The notes: generated by a model from the sequence alone, not told the origin. A DNA stretch of 64,000 nucleotides from an uncultured Porphyromonadaceae bacterium (GCA_948467675.1 CAOKFI010000010.1:1-64000), one strand, 5' to 3'. Counted from the first letter of the stretch, positions 1 to 10,122 are shown. Numbers and translations: made by a program.

Positions 1-151
1 TACCGGATCAGGAAAGATCAAGAGAAAACATGCCTTCAAGAGCCACATCTTGACAAAGAAAACAAAGAAGCAGAAGCGTAACCTGACCCACGCAGGTCTG
101 GTGGCATCCTGCGACGAGCAGAACGTAAAGAAGCTTTTGGCTCTGAAATAA
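1..151 (+). CDS. rpmI: 50S ribosomal protein L35 (5' end outside window)
   Basis: The window opens inside this gene. Reading from base 2, 49 residues remain up to TAA at 149-151. They carry the L35 pattern: a basic stretch with [12 protein letters not shown], then [13 protein letters not shown]35 is a small basic protein of the large ribosomal subunit. It sits 110 bp upstream of rplT in the conserved order infC-rpmI-rplT; infC would lie just left of the window. Only about 15 N-terminal residues are missing. The identification is secure from sequence pattern plus context. Confidence 0.93.
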   Translation, partial: TGSGKIKRKHAFKSHILTKKTKKQKRNLTHAGLVASCDEQNVKKLLALK

Positions 152-261
152 GCCTGTTTTTCTTGAGTGTTAGACTCACGAGTTTATAATCAATTAATTA
201 ACCGAATGTTTAGCTACTAAGTGCAAAGAAAGAGCCGCTAACATTCACAACAGCACTAATT

Positions 262-612
262 ATGCCAAGATCAGTAAACCACGTAGCCTCAAGGGCTCGC
301 CGTAAGAAAATCCTGAAACTCACCCGCGGTTACTACGGTTGCCGTCGTAACGTATGGACCGTTGCCAAGAACACATGGGAAAAAGGTCTTACATATGCAT
401 ATCGTGACCGCAAGGACAAGAAGCGCAACTTCCGCGCTCTTTGGATACAGCGTATCAACGCTGCTGCCCGTCTGGAAGATCTTTCATACTCCAAGCTGAT
501 GGGTCTTATCCACAAAGCAGGTATCGAGATCAACCGTAAGGTGCTCGCCGACCTCGCTCTCAACAATCCTGCCGCATTCAAGGCTATTGTTGACAAAGTG
601 AAGAACGCATAA
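262..612 (+). CDS. rplT: 50S ribosomal protein L20
   Basis: The gene encodes 116 residues, the normal length for L20. It shows the family's basic N-terminus ([19 protein letters not shown]) and the conserved segment [15 protein letters not shown]20 binds 23S rRNA early in large-subunit assembly and in other bacteria also represses its own operon. It is co-transcribed with rpmI and is followed 21 bp later by a strong terminator. The ATG at 262 gives the canonical MPRS start. No frameshift or truncation is seen. Confidence 0.97.
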   Translation: MPRSVNHVASRARRKKILKLTRGYYGCRRNVWTVAKNTWEKGLTYAYRDRKDKKRNFRALWIQRINAAARLEDLSYSKLMGLIHKAGIEINRKVLADLALNNPAAFKAIVDKVKNA

Positions 613-632
613 CGCAAGTCCGACTTTATAAT

Positions 633-680
633 ACGGAGCGTGATATCCTCGCAAGAGGAATATCACGCTCCGTTGTTTTA
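633..680 (+). terminator. Rho-independent terminator of rpmI-rplT
   Basis: The arms at 633-650 and 655-673 pair over about 18 bp with one bulged A and a GCAA tetraloop, followed by a T-rich tract (TTGTTTTA). It lies 21 bp past the rplT stop codon and closes the ribosomal-protein operon. Confidence 0.9.
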
Positions 681-835
681 CCTATAGCGGGACTGATGTG
701 GATTCCGGCGGCATGCCGGTCTGTATCGATTGCGCATTGCTTGACTATGCAGTCGCTTATGCTGGGGCTATGTAGCGCCAGCGACAATTCTTTTTAAAGA
801 AACAGTAGAGAGCGATAGCGGTTATTCGGGAGCGG

Positions 836-2317
836 TTATTTTTTCCAAAAACTGCGTGTAAGGAGGATCAGCACGGTAAATAGTTCGAGACGCCCTATGA
901 GCATAAGCAGAGAGAGAATCCATTTGCCGATATCCGGCACAAGTTCGTATGAACCTCCATAGCCGGTTATACCTGCACCGAGTCCCGTATTGCTGATACA
1001 TGAGAAAGAGGAGAAAAAGGCATCGACGAGCGGAAGGCCGATAGCAGTGAGTACCACTCCGCCTATCATGATAAGTATTACGTACAGACAAAGGAAAGCG
1101 ATGACCTTGTTGACAAGTTCCGACGGTATCACTTTGTTGTTGACACGCACGGAATATATCGCATTTGGATGAACGCAGCGCTTGAGCTCGTTTGAAAGGT
1201 TCTTGGCCAGATAAAGCATACGGTCTATCTTCGCACCGCCGCTGGTCGATCCCGCGCAAGCACCGAAAAACATGAGCACGAATACCAGTGCGAGCACGAA
1301 AGTTCCCCAGTTCTCGAAATTGGTCACTGTATATCCTGTCGATGTTAAGGTCGATATTATCTGAAACAACGGATCTATCGTCACGGCCTCGATATTGACG
1401 GCCTGACCGTTGAGTATGATCGCGAAGACAAACAGCATCATCATGACTCCTACAATATACAGATATGCCCTGAACGTATCGTTTGCCCACACAGCCTTGA
1501 AATCGCCTGTCGATGCTCTGAACAACAGGGCGAAATTGACGCCTCCGAGAAACATGAACACCGTAACTACGATCTTTACATAAAGCGATTCCCATGCTCC
1601 TATGCTCTGGTCGGATGTCGAGAACCCGCCGGTCGACATGGTGCTGAATGCATGGCATACACTGTCGAAAAAACTCATCGGTCCGCACCACAGGAGTATG
1701 ACAAGCGTCAGAGTCAGCACAATGTATATGCCCCACAGACGTTTCGCCGTAGCGCTTATCCGTGGCCGGAGCTTGTCGTGGGTTATGCCTGTGACCTCGG
1801 CGTTGAACATCTGCATGCCGCCTGAATGGTTGAGCATGGGAATTACAGCCAGAGTGAACAGGATTATACCCATGCCGCCGATCCATTGCATCAGACATCG
1901 CCACATATGTATGCCGTGCGAGAAATTTTCGATCGATAGAAGTACGGAGGCTCCCGTAGTCGTGAATCCGGACATCGATTCGAAAAAGGCGTCGCTGAGT
2001 GTCAGTGGAGTGCCGCACAGCATAAACGGAAGCATGCCGAAACAGGAGAATACGATCCATACGAGCGATGTCATCAGGAATCCTTCGCGTTTGCCCATAT
2101 TGTTATGGTTAGGACGTATATAGGTAGTCATGGCCAGACCGGAACATAGTGTTATGGCGGCGGTGATAAGGAATCCAAGATAGTCGCTTTCGCCATATAT
2201 GAGACATGTGACAAGCGGCAGAAGCATGAACGCGCTCTCGATCATGAGCAGCCACCCCATGACGCGGGCTATCATGGCGAAATTTATACCGTATTTTGTC
2301 GTGGATCTGTTATGCAT
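836..2317 (-). CDS. trkH: Trk/Ktr-type potassium uptake membrane subunit TrkH
   Basis: This is a 493-residue polytopic inner-membrane protein of the TrkH/KtrB superfamily, the pore subunit of potassium uptake. The four pore-loop filter segments are visible: SGFTTTGAS, STMSTGGFS, TLTSTGYTV and ISNTGLGAG. The start was placed at the ATG at 2317, 4 bp beyond the trkA stop, which leaves MHNRSTTKYGINFAMI before the first membrane segment. An upstream in-frame ATG at 2362 would overlap trkA by 41 bp and is less likely. It forms an operon with trkA and dxs. The order dxs-trkA-trkH with close spacing indicates co-transcription from a promoter near 5840. Confidence 0.93.
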   Translation of the reverse strand: MHNRSTTKYGINFAMIARVMGWLLMIESAFMLLPLVTCLIYGESDYLGFLITAAITLCSGLAMTTYIRPNHNNMGKREGFLMTSLVWIVFSCFGMLPFMLCGTPLTLSDAFFESMSGFTTTGASVLLSIENFSHGIHMWRCLMQWIGGMGIILFTLAVIPMLNHSGGMQMFNAEVTGITHDKLRPRISATAKRLWGIYIVLTLTLVILLWCGPMSFFDSVCHAFSTMSTGGFSTSDQSIGAWESLYVKIVVTVFMFLGGVNFALLFRASTGDFKAVWANDTFRAYLYIVGVMMMLFVFAIILNGQAVNIEAVTIDPLFQIISTLTSTGYTVTNFENWGTFVLALVFVLMFFGACAGSTSGGAKIDRMLYLAKNLSNELKRCVHPNAIYSVRVNNKVIPSELVNKVIAFLCLYVILIMIGGVVLTAIGLPLVDAFFSSFSCISNTGLGAGITGYGGSYELVPDIGKWILSLLMLIGRLELFTVLILLTRSFWKK

Positions 2318-2321
2318 ACGG

Positions 2322-3656
2322 TCAGCTGAAATATCGTTCGATCTTATGTATCGCGCCGGCAAGGCAGAATACCACCACGTGGTCTCCTGCTTCGATCTGG
2401 GTATTACCGCCGATAAGCATACCCTCTCCGTTGCGGATAAGTCCGGCCAGGGTCATATCGCGCGGGAGTGTCAGATCCTTAACCAGAGCGCGCGTCACTT
2501 TCGAGTGCGGTCGCACCTCGAGTTCTGCCACTTCAGCGTCGGCCAGGGCCAGGCATTTCGCATTGGAGGAGTCCGCATCGAGCAGGAGCTGGAATATCGT
2601 GCTTGATGCCAATAGTTTCTTATTTATCACAGTGCCTATGTTCAGACCTTCGGCTTCCGAAATCAGCTGTATATTCTCGACTTCGGCTATGGACTTGCCT
2701 ACACCATACTCTTTGGCGGTAAGACAGGCCAGGATATTGGTCTCGGAACTGTCGGTCAGAGCTATGAAAGCATCGCAATCGTCGATACCTTCTTCGCGCA
2801 GTATGTCGGCATCGCGGGCATCGGCATGGATGATCTCGCACTGCGGACACCGCTCGATAAGGTGCTCGCACTTTTTACGGTCCTGATCGATAATCTTTAT
2901 TTTAAGCCGGTCTGAAGCCATTGAGGCAAGCCTTATGGCTATGCGGCTTCCGCCCATTATGATCACGCGCCGGACCTTATGCTGCTTTTTGCCGCAGAGA
3001 TCCTGCAATTCGTCGGCATATTCTGCAGTCGTCGTGAAATATAGTATATCGCCGGCCTGTATCATGTCATCGCCGCGCGGAATTATAGTCTCGCGTCCGC
3101 GCTTGATAGCCGATACGTGAAAATGATGCCCGAGCGATCCGAGATCACGCATGTGCAGGCCTATCAGACGTGCGTTGTCACGCAGTTTCACTCCGACGAG
3201 TATCAGTTTTCCGCCATACATTTCGAACCAGTGTCTTACCCATGTGCGGTTCAGCGCCGTGATGATCTCCTGTGCGGCGAGATATTCCGGGTATATGAGG
3301 GAGTTGACACCAATGCGGGTGAAAAACTGCCTGTTTGATTCGGCCATGTACTCGTAGTTGTCGATTCTGGCTACAGTGCGTTGCGCTCCCAGACTTTTTG
3401 CGATCGTGCAGGCCGTTACATTGTCTGTCTCGAATGGAGTTACGGCAATGAACAGATCGCAACGGTCGGCTCCGGCATCGCGCAATGTCGTGAATGAGGT
3501 CGGATTGCCTGCCAGTGTCAGCAGATTGTAGTTGGCGTCGATCACTGCCAGTTTGTCGCTGTCGCGGTCGACCAACGTTATATCCTGTTCTTCGTGCGAC
3601 AGAAGTTTGGCCAGATGTGAGCCGACTTCGCCGGCTCCGGCTATTACTATTTTCAT
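2322..3656 (-). CDS. trkA: Trk system potassium transporter regulatory subunit TrkA
   Basis: The gene encodes 444 residues with two tandem RCK_N/RCK_C units, the classic TrkA layout. The first Rossmann unit starts at the N-terminus with GAGEVGSHLAKLL, and the second near residue 225 with IIMGGSRIAIRLA. TrkA is a cytoplasmic nucleotide-binding protein that docks on TrkH and gates potassium flux. It lies 4 bp upstream of trkH and 9 bp downstream of dxs, so coupled expression is expected. Length and motifs are complete. Confidence 0.95.
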   Translation of the reverse strand: MKIVIAGAGEVGSHLAKLLSHEEQDITLVDRDSDKLAVIDANYNLLTLAGNPTSFTTLRDAGADRCDLFIAVTPFETDNVTACTIAKSLGAQRTVARIDNYEYMAESNRQFFTRIGVNSLIYPEYLAAQEIITALNRTWVRHWFEMYGGKLILVGVKLRDNARLIGLHMRDLGSLGHHFHVSAIKRGRETIIPRGDDMIQAGDILYFTTTAEYADELQDLCGKKQHKVRRVIIMGGSRIAIRLASMASDRLKIKIIDQDRKKCEHLIERCPQCEIIHADARDADILREEGIDDCDAFIALTDSSETNILACLTAKEYGVGKSIAEVENIQLISEAEGLNIGTVINKKLLASSTIFQLLLDADSSNAKCLALADAEVAELEVRPHSKVTRALVKDLTLPRDMTLAGLIRNGEGMLIGGNTQIEAGDHVVVFCLAGAIHKIERYFS

Positions 3657-3665
3657 AATTGGAGG

Positions 3666-5627
3666 TTATGACGTTGTTTCGACTCTCTTTGTGAGGGCAG
3701 CTGCCTTGATGGCGTCCGAGATCGACACAGTATCCATACCGCATATCTCGCGCAGCTGGGCTACGGTACCGTGTGCTATGAACTTGTCCGGAACTCCGAT
3801 GCGTGTCACGTGATTACGGTAGCCATGGTCGTTGAGCCATTCCACCACTGCCGATCCCAAGCCACCGTTGCGTGACGCATCCTCGACTGTCAGTATCGGC
3901 GCTCCGGTCTCAGCGGCCTCGCGCAACAGATCCTCATCGATCGGCTTGAGAAATATCATGTCGTAATGTCCTATCGATAGGCCGTCGGACCGTTCCGCCG
4001 ATTCAATAGCTTTGGCCACATCGTCGGCTATGGGACCGATCGACAGCACCACGGCATCGGTACCTGCTTTCAGACGGCGTCCCTGGCCGATCTTTATTGG
4101 CTGCATCGGAGTGTGCCAGTCGCCTGATATATTGCTGCGGCCTCTCGGGTAGCGTATGGCCATCGGATGTCCCGCATGCTGGGCTGTGAACATCAGGTCG
4201 CGCAACGTGGCGACATCGGAAGGCGACGCGATTGTCATGCCCGGAATAGTTCTCAGATAGGCGAGGTCATACAGTCCGTGATGGGTCACTCCGTCTTCTC
4301 CCACAAGACCAGCCCTGTCTATGCAGAACACGACTGGAAGCCCCTGTATGGCAACGTCATGTATTATATGGTCGTAGGCTCGCTGCAGGAATGCCGAATA
4401 TATCGCGCAGTACGGGAGCATCCCGTCTTTGGCCAGACCCCCGGCAAATGTCACGGCATGCCCTTCTGATATGCCTACGTCAAACACGCGGTCCGGCATG
4501 GTCTCCTGAAGTTTCGATACGGATGTGCCTGACAGCATGGCTGCCGTTATGCCTATTATTTTATGATTGGAACGGGCGAGTTCCACGAGCGTTTCGCCGA
4601 ATATGTCCTGCCATTTGGGCGGTTTGCCGTCATCGGGAGTGTCTTCGCTTCGGTGGCCTGTTGCCGGATCGAAACATCCAGGGGCATGCCACAGCGACGG
4701 CTCCTTCTCTGCGGGTGTGTAGCCGCATCCTTTGGTAGTGCGGATATGCAGCAGACGCGGTCCTTCCATATCCTTGATATCGCGCAGCACTCTTACCACC
4801 TTCTCCACGTCGTTTCCGTCGATAGGACCGAAATAGCGTATGTTCAGTCCTTCGAATATATTCTGCTGGTGGCTTAGCAGCGATTTGATGCTGTTGTTGA
4901 ATCGGATTATGCTGCCGCGGCGGCTGTCGCTGACAAGACCGAGATTGCGGAGCAGCCTGTAGCCTTTGTAGCGTAGTTTGTTATATCGTTTCGATGTGTT
5001 GATGCCGGCCAGATACGATTTGAGGGAGCCTACGTTGTTGTCGATAGACATCTCGTTGTCGTTGAGTATGATCAGCAGGTTGTTTGGGGTGTTGGCCGCA
5101 TTGTTGAGCCCTTCGAATGCCAGACCTCCTCCGATAGAGGCATCGCCGATTACGGCCACAACGTTGCGTCGTGGCTCATCTTCTTTCATGGCCGATGCCA
5201 CAGCCATGCCGAGTGCTGCCGATATGGAGTTGGACGCATGTCCGGCTGTGAATGTGTCATACTGGCTTTCTGACGGAGTAGGGAAGCCGCATAGCCCTCC
5301 GAGTTTACGGTTGGTGTCGAATCTGTCCCGTCTGCCGGTCAGCAGTTTGTGTGCGTATGCCTGATGTCCTACGTCCCATACTATACGGTCGTAAGGGGTA
5401 TTGAACACATAGTGAAGTGCTACTGTCAGGTCTACGGCACCCATACTCGATGCGAAATGTCCCGGATTGACCGAAAGAGAGCGTATGAGAGTGTCGCGTA
5501 GTTCGGCGCAGACAGCCGGCAGCTGGTCTGAGCGTAACCGGCGCAGTTCCTCCGGAGAATTTATGACTATAAAATCTTCCGGTTTTACTTTCCCGAGATT
5601 GTTATTTCCCTTTTGTATCGCGCACAT
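3666..5627 (-). CDS. dxs: 1-deoxy-D-xylulose-5-phosphate synthase
   Basis: The enzyme condenses pyruvate and glyceraldehyde 3-phosphate to DXP, the thiamine-diphosphate-dependent entry step of the MEP isoprenoid pathway. The TPP/metal motif is visible ([17 protein letters not shown] through LNDNEMSI), as are the transketolase pyrimidine-binding segment ([22 protein letters not shown]) and the C-terminal transketolase domain. The ATG at 5627 gives 653 residues; another in-frame ATG at 5648 would add 7. Both overlap the small upstream gene (5602-5829), so translation is probably coupled to it. It leads the dxs-trkA-trkH run. The N-terminus is slightly longer than usual. Confidence 0.94.
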   Translation of the reverse strand: MCAIQKGNNNLGKVKPEDFIVINSPEELRRLRSDQLPAVCAELRDTLIRSLSVNPGHFASSMGAVDLTVALHYVFNTPYDRIVWDVGHQAYAHKLLTGRRDRFDTNRKLGGLCGFPTPSESQYDTFTAGHASNSISAALGMAVASAMKEDEPRRNVVAVIGDASIGGGLAFEGLNNAANTPNNLLIILNDNEMSIDNNVGSLKSYLAGINTSKRYNKLRYKGYRLLRNLGLVSDSRRGSIIRFNNSIKSLLSHQQNIFEGLNIRYFGPIDGNDVEKVVRVLRDIKDMEGPRLLHIRTTKGCGYTPAEKEPSLWHAPGCFDPATGHRSEDTPDDGKPPKWQDIFGETLVELARSNHKIIGITAAMLSGTSVSKLQETMPDRVFDVGISEGHAVTFAGGLAKDGMLPYCAIYSAFLQRAYDHIIHDVAIQGLPVVFCIDRAGLVGEDGVTHHGLYDLAYLRTIPGMTIASPSDVATLRDLMFTAQHAGHPMAIRYPRGRSNISGDWHTPMQPIKIGQGRRLKAGTDAVVLSIGPIADDVAKAIESAERSDGLSIGHYDMIFLKPIDEDLLREAAETGAPILTVEDASRNGGLGSAVVEWLNDHGYRNHVTRIGVPDKFIAHGTVAQLREICGMDTVSISDAIKAAALTKRVETTS

Positions 5628-5829
5628 ATTTCTTATATAAAGGCACAAATACCACTATCGCGGAGGCCGCTACGATAAATAGCGTCCATGCCGTGAGCGG
5701 TTGGCTTCTGACCACCAGCCATACAAGCGCGATCCATAGCAGGCATATACACGCCAGGCGTATGGCTACGGCTGTAGTTATGCGCTGTCGCTGATGTCCG
5801 CTTTTATTCTGGTGGCTGTTTTGTTTCAT
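5602..5829 (-). CDS. Small two-helix membrane protein, unknown function
   Basis: This 75-residue frame has a basic N-terminus ([16 protein letters not shown]), two hydrophobic helices (about residues 22-41 and 46-66) and a basic C-terminal tail ([11 protein letters not shown]). No family was recognised. It is supported by a near-perfect -7 box right before its ATG and by overlap of its stop with the dxs start, the arrangement of a leading operon gene. The expected transcription start would fall almost on the ATG, so the message may be leaderless. Alternatively the frame could be a fortuitous ORF in the dxs leader. Confidence 0.55.
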   Translation of the reverse strand: MKQNSHQNKSGHQRQRITTAVAIRLACICLLWIALVWLVVRSQPLTAWTLFIVAASAIVVFVPLYKKYVRDTKGK

Positions 5830-5836
5830 TCAACTG

Positions 5837-5844
5837 CAAATATA
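5837..5844 (-). promoter_or_regulatory. Bacteroidota -7 box for the dxs-trkA-trkH operon
   Basis: On the minus strand the sequence reads TATATTTG, a perfect match to TAnnTTTG. A TTG lies about 22 bp upstream as a possible -33 element. A second TATATTTG occurs at 5925-5932 on the same strand and may be an alternative start for the same operon. Confidence 0.7.
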
Positions 5845-5940
5845 CTAAAAATATTAGCGAGTCTGCCAATAGCAGGCGTCGGCCGTAGGTCGGGGTGCGT
5901 TGCCACTGGCAATTGGACTGACCGCAAATATAGCAAATAT

Positions 5941-8220
5941 TCAGCGCATCTTTGCTATGTCGGAGCGTGAAGCCACAACCCACACTATATCTTTTGGCTG
6001 GAATGGAATGTCGCCGTTGAGATCTATGAAATCTTCGCCTCGCTGTACGGCTACGGCCAATGCTCTGTATGTGTCGCGCAGATGGGCGGTAACCACGGTC
6101 TTGCCGATAAGTGGGGATGACTCCGTAAGCTGTATGCTGGTGAATTTTACCTCAGATGTGCTGACCGGCGATTCTGATTCGTCGGTGCGCTCCACTACCG
6201 GAAGCATTGCCTCGATCTGCTCGTCGGTCCCGATCACTCCGATTATGTCGCCTGGAAATACGCGGGTCTTGCCGCTCGGCACGGCCGTAACACTGGAGCC
6301 GCGCTGTATGCTTACCACATTGACACCGTAATGACGGCGAAGATCGCTGTCCATCAGACGCTCGCCGACAAACGGACAGTCTGTGCCCACTTCCATGTAG
6401 GCCAGATGCAGATCACTTATCAGATTGTTATTTTTGCCGCTACGGCGCAGTTCGCGTTCGTTGAGATTGTTGAGAAATTTCGTTTCCATGTTGCGCATGC
6501 GTTTGCGTACACGTTTCGAAAATACGAAAACGATCATGGCGAAGATGGCAAGACCCATGGTTATGCCGATTCCGGCATTGTAGATCGACCATATTATATG
6601 GACGATGAAGCCGAGCGACAGCAGCAGGCGGAATATCGACATGACGATGAGAGGCACGTCGAACTTGGCGTTGGCCTCGAGCAATCGTTGCCGTTCGGTC
6701 TTTTTCGATGCCGGATAGCTCAGGGCGAGTAGAAACGGTGCCATCCCGGCAAGTGTTATGACGCAGCCTGCGAAGCGACCCCATTCCGGTGCGTGCTGAA
6801 GAAGCCAGGGCATTAGGAAGTGAAGAGACAGTGCGGATATGGCTATCAGTATGATCGAATACAGTACGACTCGCCAGGCATAGCGTTTTAGCACCGTCAC
6901 CCAGAGCCGGCGTGTTTCGCTTTCGGTGGCGGCCTGTTTCGTATAGCGTTCGATCAGGAAATGCAGTTTTTTCGGCAGGTGACGTTCGATGAAACTGTAG
7001 GTCGGGTCTGCCATGCGTATGAAATACGGTGTGGTAAACGTGGTGATGACCGACACTGCCACTACGATGGGATAGATCGTCGGTTCGAGTACGCCGAGCG
7101 ACATGCCGAGCGATGCGATAATGAATGCGAACTCGCCTATCTGCGTCAGTGAGAAGCCCGACTCGATCGCTACTTTAAGCGTCTGGCCGGTTACGAGCAT
7201 GCCCGATGTGCCGAACAGTATCATGCCGACTATGACTACTCCCGACAGGATCAGGATAGGGGAGATGTATTCTGCGATGATGGTAGGATTTACCATCATG
7301 CCGACCGATATGAAAAACACAGCGCCGAAAAGATCCTTGACCGGCGATGTGACTTTCTCTATACGTTCGGCATAGCTTGTTCCGGCAAGGATCGATCCCA
7401 TTACGAAAGCCCCGAGAGCCAGTGAGAAACCGCAGCTGACAGAGAATACGGCCATGCCAAGACATAACCCCATCGACACCACGAGCAGGGTCTCGCTGTT
7501 CAGGAAACGGTTGGTGGCATTGAGAGCCGAAGGCAATACATACACCCCGACCACGAACCAGATGATCAGGAAAAATGTCAGTTTCCCTATGCTGTATAGC
7601 ATCTCCCCACCGGCCACGGTATTGTTGATGGCTATCGACGACAGTATGACCATCATCAATACAGCGAACAGATCTTCGACGATAAGTACGGCAAAGACCA
7701 TCGATGCGAATTTTTTCTGTCTGATGTTCAGGTCAGTGAATGCTTTGATTATGATCGTGGTCGACGACATGGACAGCATGCCTCCGAGAAACAGGCTGTT
7801 GATGTTGGAGAATCCGAGCACATGGCCTATTATGAATCCGGCACCCATCATGCCGGTCACGATGATCAGTGCCGTCACCACAGCCGAGCCGCCCACATTG
7901 AGCAGCTTCTTGAAACTGAATTCAAGTCCCAGAGAGAACAACAGTACAACTATGCCGATCTGCGCCCAGAAATCGATATTGCTTTCCGTGGTCACCGATG
8001 GCAGATATTCGAAATGCGGACTCGCAAGAAAACCGGCCACGATATAGCCGAGCACTACCGGCTGACGGATCCACTTGAACAGTACGGTCACAGCCGCTCC
8101 GAGAATCAGTATGAACGCGAGATCCGAGATGAGGCTCTCCACATTGAGTTCGCTTATGGCTCCGGTAGCCTCGGAAGCTATCTCCGCCGCCGTTTCAGAA
8201 GTTATTGATCCAAGAATCAT
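5941..8220 (-). CDS. Kef-type (CPA2) cation:proton antiporter with two TrkA-C domains
   Basis: The protein has 759 residues. Residues about 30-410 form the multi-helix CPA2 exchanger, with signatures VVLLFSLGLEFSFKKLL and LFLGGMLSMSSTTIIIKAF. Further helices follow to about residue 580. Two TrkA_C-like ligand-binding domains then sit at about 610-675 (GVNVVSIQRGSSVTAVPSG...GDIIGVIGTDEQIEAML) and 690-759. There is no NAD-binding TrkA_N domain. The family exchanges K+ or Na+ for protons, so it is probably an efflux counterpart to the adjacent TrkAH uptake system. mgtC lies 19 bp upstream in the same direction. Substrate preference cannot be read from sequence. Confidence 0.88.
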   Translation of the reverse strand: MILGSITSETAAEIASEATGAISELNVESLISDLAFILILGAAVTVLFKWIRQPVVLGYIVAGFLASPHFEYLPSVTTESNIDFWAQIGIVVLLFSLGLEFSFKKLLNVGGSAVVTALIIVTGMMGAGFIIGHVLGFSNINSLFLGGMLSMSSTTIIIKAFTDLNIRQKKFASMVFAVLIVEDLFAVLMMVILSSIAINNTVAGGEMLYSIGKLTFFLIIWFVVGVYVLPSALNATNRFLNSETLLVVSMGLCLGMAVFSVSCGFSLALGAFVMGSILAGTSYAERIEKVTSPVKDLFGAVFFISVGMMVNPTIIAEYISPILILSGVVIVGMILFGTSGMLVTGQTLKVAIESGFSLTQIGEFAFIIASLGMSLGVLEPTIYPIVVAVSVITTFTTPYFIRMADPTYSFIERHLPKKLHFLIERYTKQAATESETRRLWVTVLKRYAWRVVLYSIILIAISALSLHFLMPWLLQHAPEWGRFAGCVITLAGMAPFLLALSYPASKKTERQRLLEANAKFDVPLIVMSIFRLLLSLGFIVHIIWSIYNAGIGITMGLAIFAMIVFVFSKRVRKRMRNMETKFLNNLNERELRRSGKNNNLISDLHLAYMEVGTDCPFVGERLMDSDLRRHYGVNVVSIQRGSSVTAVPSGKTRVFPGDIIGVIGTDEQIEAMLPVVERTDESESPVSTSEVKFTSIQLTESSPLIGKTVVTAHLRDTYRALAVAVQRGEDFIDLNGDIPFQPKDIVWVVASRSDIAKMR

Positions 8221-8239
8221 TGTTGATTAATTCGTCTTG

Positions 8240-8974
8240 TCAGATGCTTACCTGATTGGCAAGCGATATAGCGATGGTAGGATTTACCAGACGCAAGTCG
8301 GCAAACAGCTTTATATAGTCGGTATTCTCTTTGACCAGGACGATCAGGTTGAGCCTTGTGATACCTTCGGAATAGTCATATTCCACATACACATTGCTCA
8401 GATGCACCCGGTGCCTGCGCAACGCAGTGCGGTATTCGGTGATACTCTCTACGATACTGTTTATTTTCAGACGGATTATCCGTGATTCGGATCCTATGTC
8501 GACTTTATGCTCGAAGCGTTCGAGCTGTACCAGTATGAACAGTATCAGAAGCGTGGCCACGACCGAAAGCACATACATGCCGACGCCTACAGCCAGGCCG
8601 ATGGTCGATACCATCCAGATACCGGCGGCTGTGGTCAGACCGCGCACGGAGCCTTTCATCTGAATGATAGCGCCTGCGCCGAGAAAACCGATGCCCGATA
8701 TGACCTGGGCGGCGATACGTCCTGGATCGCCGTTCTTGAGACCCATGTATTCCTGAGGCACATATATGGATATGAGCATAGCCAGAGTCGCGCCCATCGA
8801 TATGAGCGCGAATGTGCGCACACCGGCCATCTGACCCTTGCGCTTTCGCTCGAAGCCCACCACAGAACCTAAAATCAGGCTCAGGCCGAGCTTGAAGATG
8901 GCCTGCAGGGTATTGACCTCCACCGAAGTGGCCGAGGCGTACACATAGTTCCATATATCAGCCGGGCTCCACAT
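8240..8974 (-). CDS. MgtC/SapB family inner-membrane protein
   Basis: The gene encodes 244 residues. The N-terminal half is the MgtC domain, with SLILGSVVGFERKRKGQMAG, VRTFALISMGATLAM and the segment GAGAIIQMKGSVRGLTTAAG typical of the family. The C-terminal half is a small soluble, ACT-like domain. MgtC proteins affect growth under low Mg2+ and modulate ATP synthase or ion homeostasis in other bacteria; the role here is unknown. It sits upstream of the Kef-type antiporter, in keeping with an ion-homeostasis block from 836 to 8974. Confidence 0.88.
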   Translation of the reverse strand: MWSPADIWNYVYASATSVEVNTLQAIFKLGLSLILGSVVGFERKRKGQMAGVRTFALISMGATLAMLISIYVPQEYMGLKNGDPGRIAAQVISGIGFLGAGAIIQMKGSVRGLTTAAGIWMVSTIGLAVGVGMYVLSVVATLLILFILVQLERFEHKVDIGSESRIIRLKINSIVESITEYRTALRRHRVHLSNVYVEYDYSEGITRLNLIVLVKENTDYIKLFADLRLVNPTIAISLANQVSI

Positions 8975-8998
8975 GTATATGTATATATTGTGCTGCGT

Positions 8999-9928
8999 TT
9001 ATTTCTTCAGTGTGAAATGGCGGGAACACAGACGGTAATTGTCGGCAAACAGCTCGACCGTATAATCGCCCGGCGTAAGGGCTGTGTTTACATCCCAGTA
9101 TATATGTATGCCCGCTATCTCTTCGCCGGCATACTCTATGGTCTTGCGTGCTGTAGCCTGGACATTGCCCCCCTCGAACGGGAATGAACCTCCGCCACCT
9201 TCCAGCAGATTGCCTTCGGGGCTCACGATACGCAGATATATTGTCTTTTCGCCTACGGGAGTGGAATTGTTCTGCGGTATGGTGAACGTTACTACGAGCT
9301 GCTTTGCTTTAGTCACGTTCTTTTCATCTTTGCCATTCTTCTTCAGACCGCGCAGACTGACACCGGTCACATTGAGCTTCTCTGCCAGAACCACCCGCTC
9401 CGTCAGAGCCTTGTTCTGCGAAGATGTGGCGGCCACCTGATTTGAGAGTTGGCGGTTTTGCGATTTGATCTCCTGGTTCTCAGCCCTTAGGCCGGCATTC
9501 TCCTTGCCTAAGGAATCTATCTGGGCCACATAGTGGCGCATGATACCCTTGAGGGTGTTGATCTCGTCCTGTAGCTGAGATATGCGCTTCTGGCTTTTTT
9601 TCTTTTCATTGTTCAGTTCCTGAATCAGTTTCTCCACCTTGCTTTTGGCAGCCTCGTATTTCACTACTATAGAATCGTTGATCAGCATCTGCGACTGATT
9701 CTCATACTGCTGGAATTCGACATTCAGAGCCTGATATTCATTTGCAAGCTGCAACTGGTCGTTGGTAAGCTGCAGCTGCTCGTTGGCCTCGATGGCCTCA
9801 TTGGCCTTGCGGTTGAGCGATACCGATATTATTACGAATGCGATTATAGCCACAGCAAGAGCAATGCCGAGTCCTAAAGCTATTAAAAACAGCGGGTTCT
9901 TTTTTACTTGTTTTGTTGAATCCTCCAT
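8999..9928 (-). CDS. Single-pass coiled-coil membrane protein, unknown function
   Basis: The 309-residue product has a short basic N-terminus (MEDSTKQVKKNPLF), one transmembrane helix (about residues 15-37), a long coiled coil (about 40-185) rich in Gln, Asn and Leu heptads, and a C-terminal beta-rich domain that ends CSRHFTLKK. The ATG at 9928 was chosen because a -7 box at 9957-9964 places transcription after the upstream in-frame ATG at 9967. No catalytic motif is visible. It is probably an envelope protein with a periplasmic coiled coil. It ends 24 bp before mgtC and may be co-transcribed with it. Confidence 0.72.
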   Translation of the reverse strand: MEDSTKQVKKNPLFLIALGLGIALAVAIIAFVIISVSLNRKANEAIEANEQLQLTNDQLQLANEYQALNVEFQQYENQSQMLINDSIVVKYEAAKSKVEKLIQELNNEKKKSQKRISQLQDEINTLKGIMRHYVAQIDSLGKENAGLRAENQEIKSQNRQLSNQVAATSSQNKALTERVVLAEKLNVTGVSLRGLKKNGKDEKNVTKAKQLVVTFTIPQNNSTPVGEKTIYLRIVSPEGNLLEGGGGSFPFEGGNVQATARKTIEYAGEEIAGIHIYWDVNTALTPGDYTVELFADNYRLCSRHFTLKK

Positions 9929-9956
9929 ATCCGTGTTATATAGTGGTTGCGGAGTG

Positions 9957-9964
9957 CAAAGATA
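9957..9964 (-). promoter_or_regulatory. -7 box upstream of the coiled-coil membrane protein
   Basis: On the minus strand it reads TATCTTTG, a perfect TAnnTTTG box, 28 bp before the chosen ATG at 9928. It may serve the whole minus-strand run to the Kef-type antiporter. Confidence 0.7.
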
Positions 9965-10091
9965 CACAAAAATCCGTTACGCCAAGCCTGATTCAGCGAG
10001 ATCCGCGACAGCAGACGGGGTCGGAGCATGGTCGTCTGTGTACGATATCCGGGCCGGGATGTGAAAAACTAAAAAAAATGGGCGCCTGTAA

Positions 10092-10122
10092 TTTGGCATT
10101 AGTCAAAAAAGTCATACATTTG
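10092..10122 (+). promoter_or_regulatory. Complete promoter for the ferredoxin gene
   Basis: A TTTG (-33) at 10092-10095 is followed after 19 bp by TACATTTG (-7) at 10115-10122. This matches the Bacteroidota sigma-factor consensus in both boxes and spacing. The start codon is 47 bp further on. Confidence 0.8.

Noticed and set aside
822..2060. A 412-residue open frame antisense-frame-shifted against trkH
   Set aside because: It lies in another frame of the trkH coding region, is rich in Arg, His and Ser without domains, and trkH itself has clear pore motifs.
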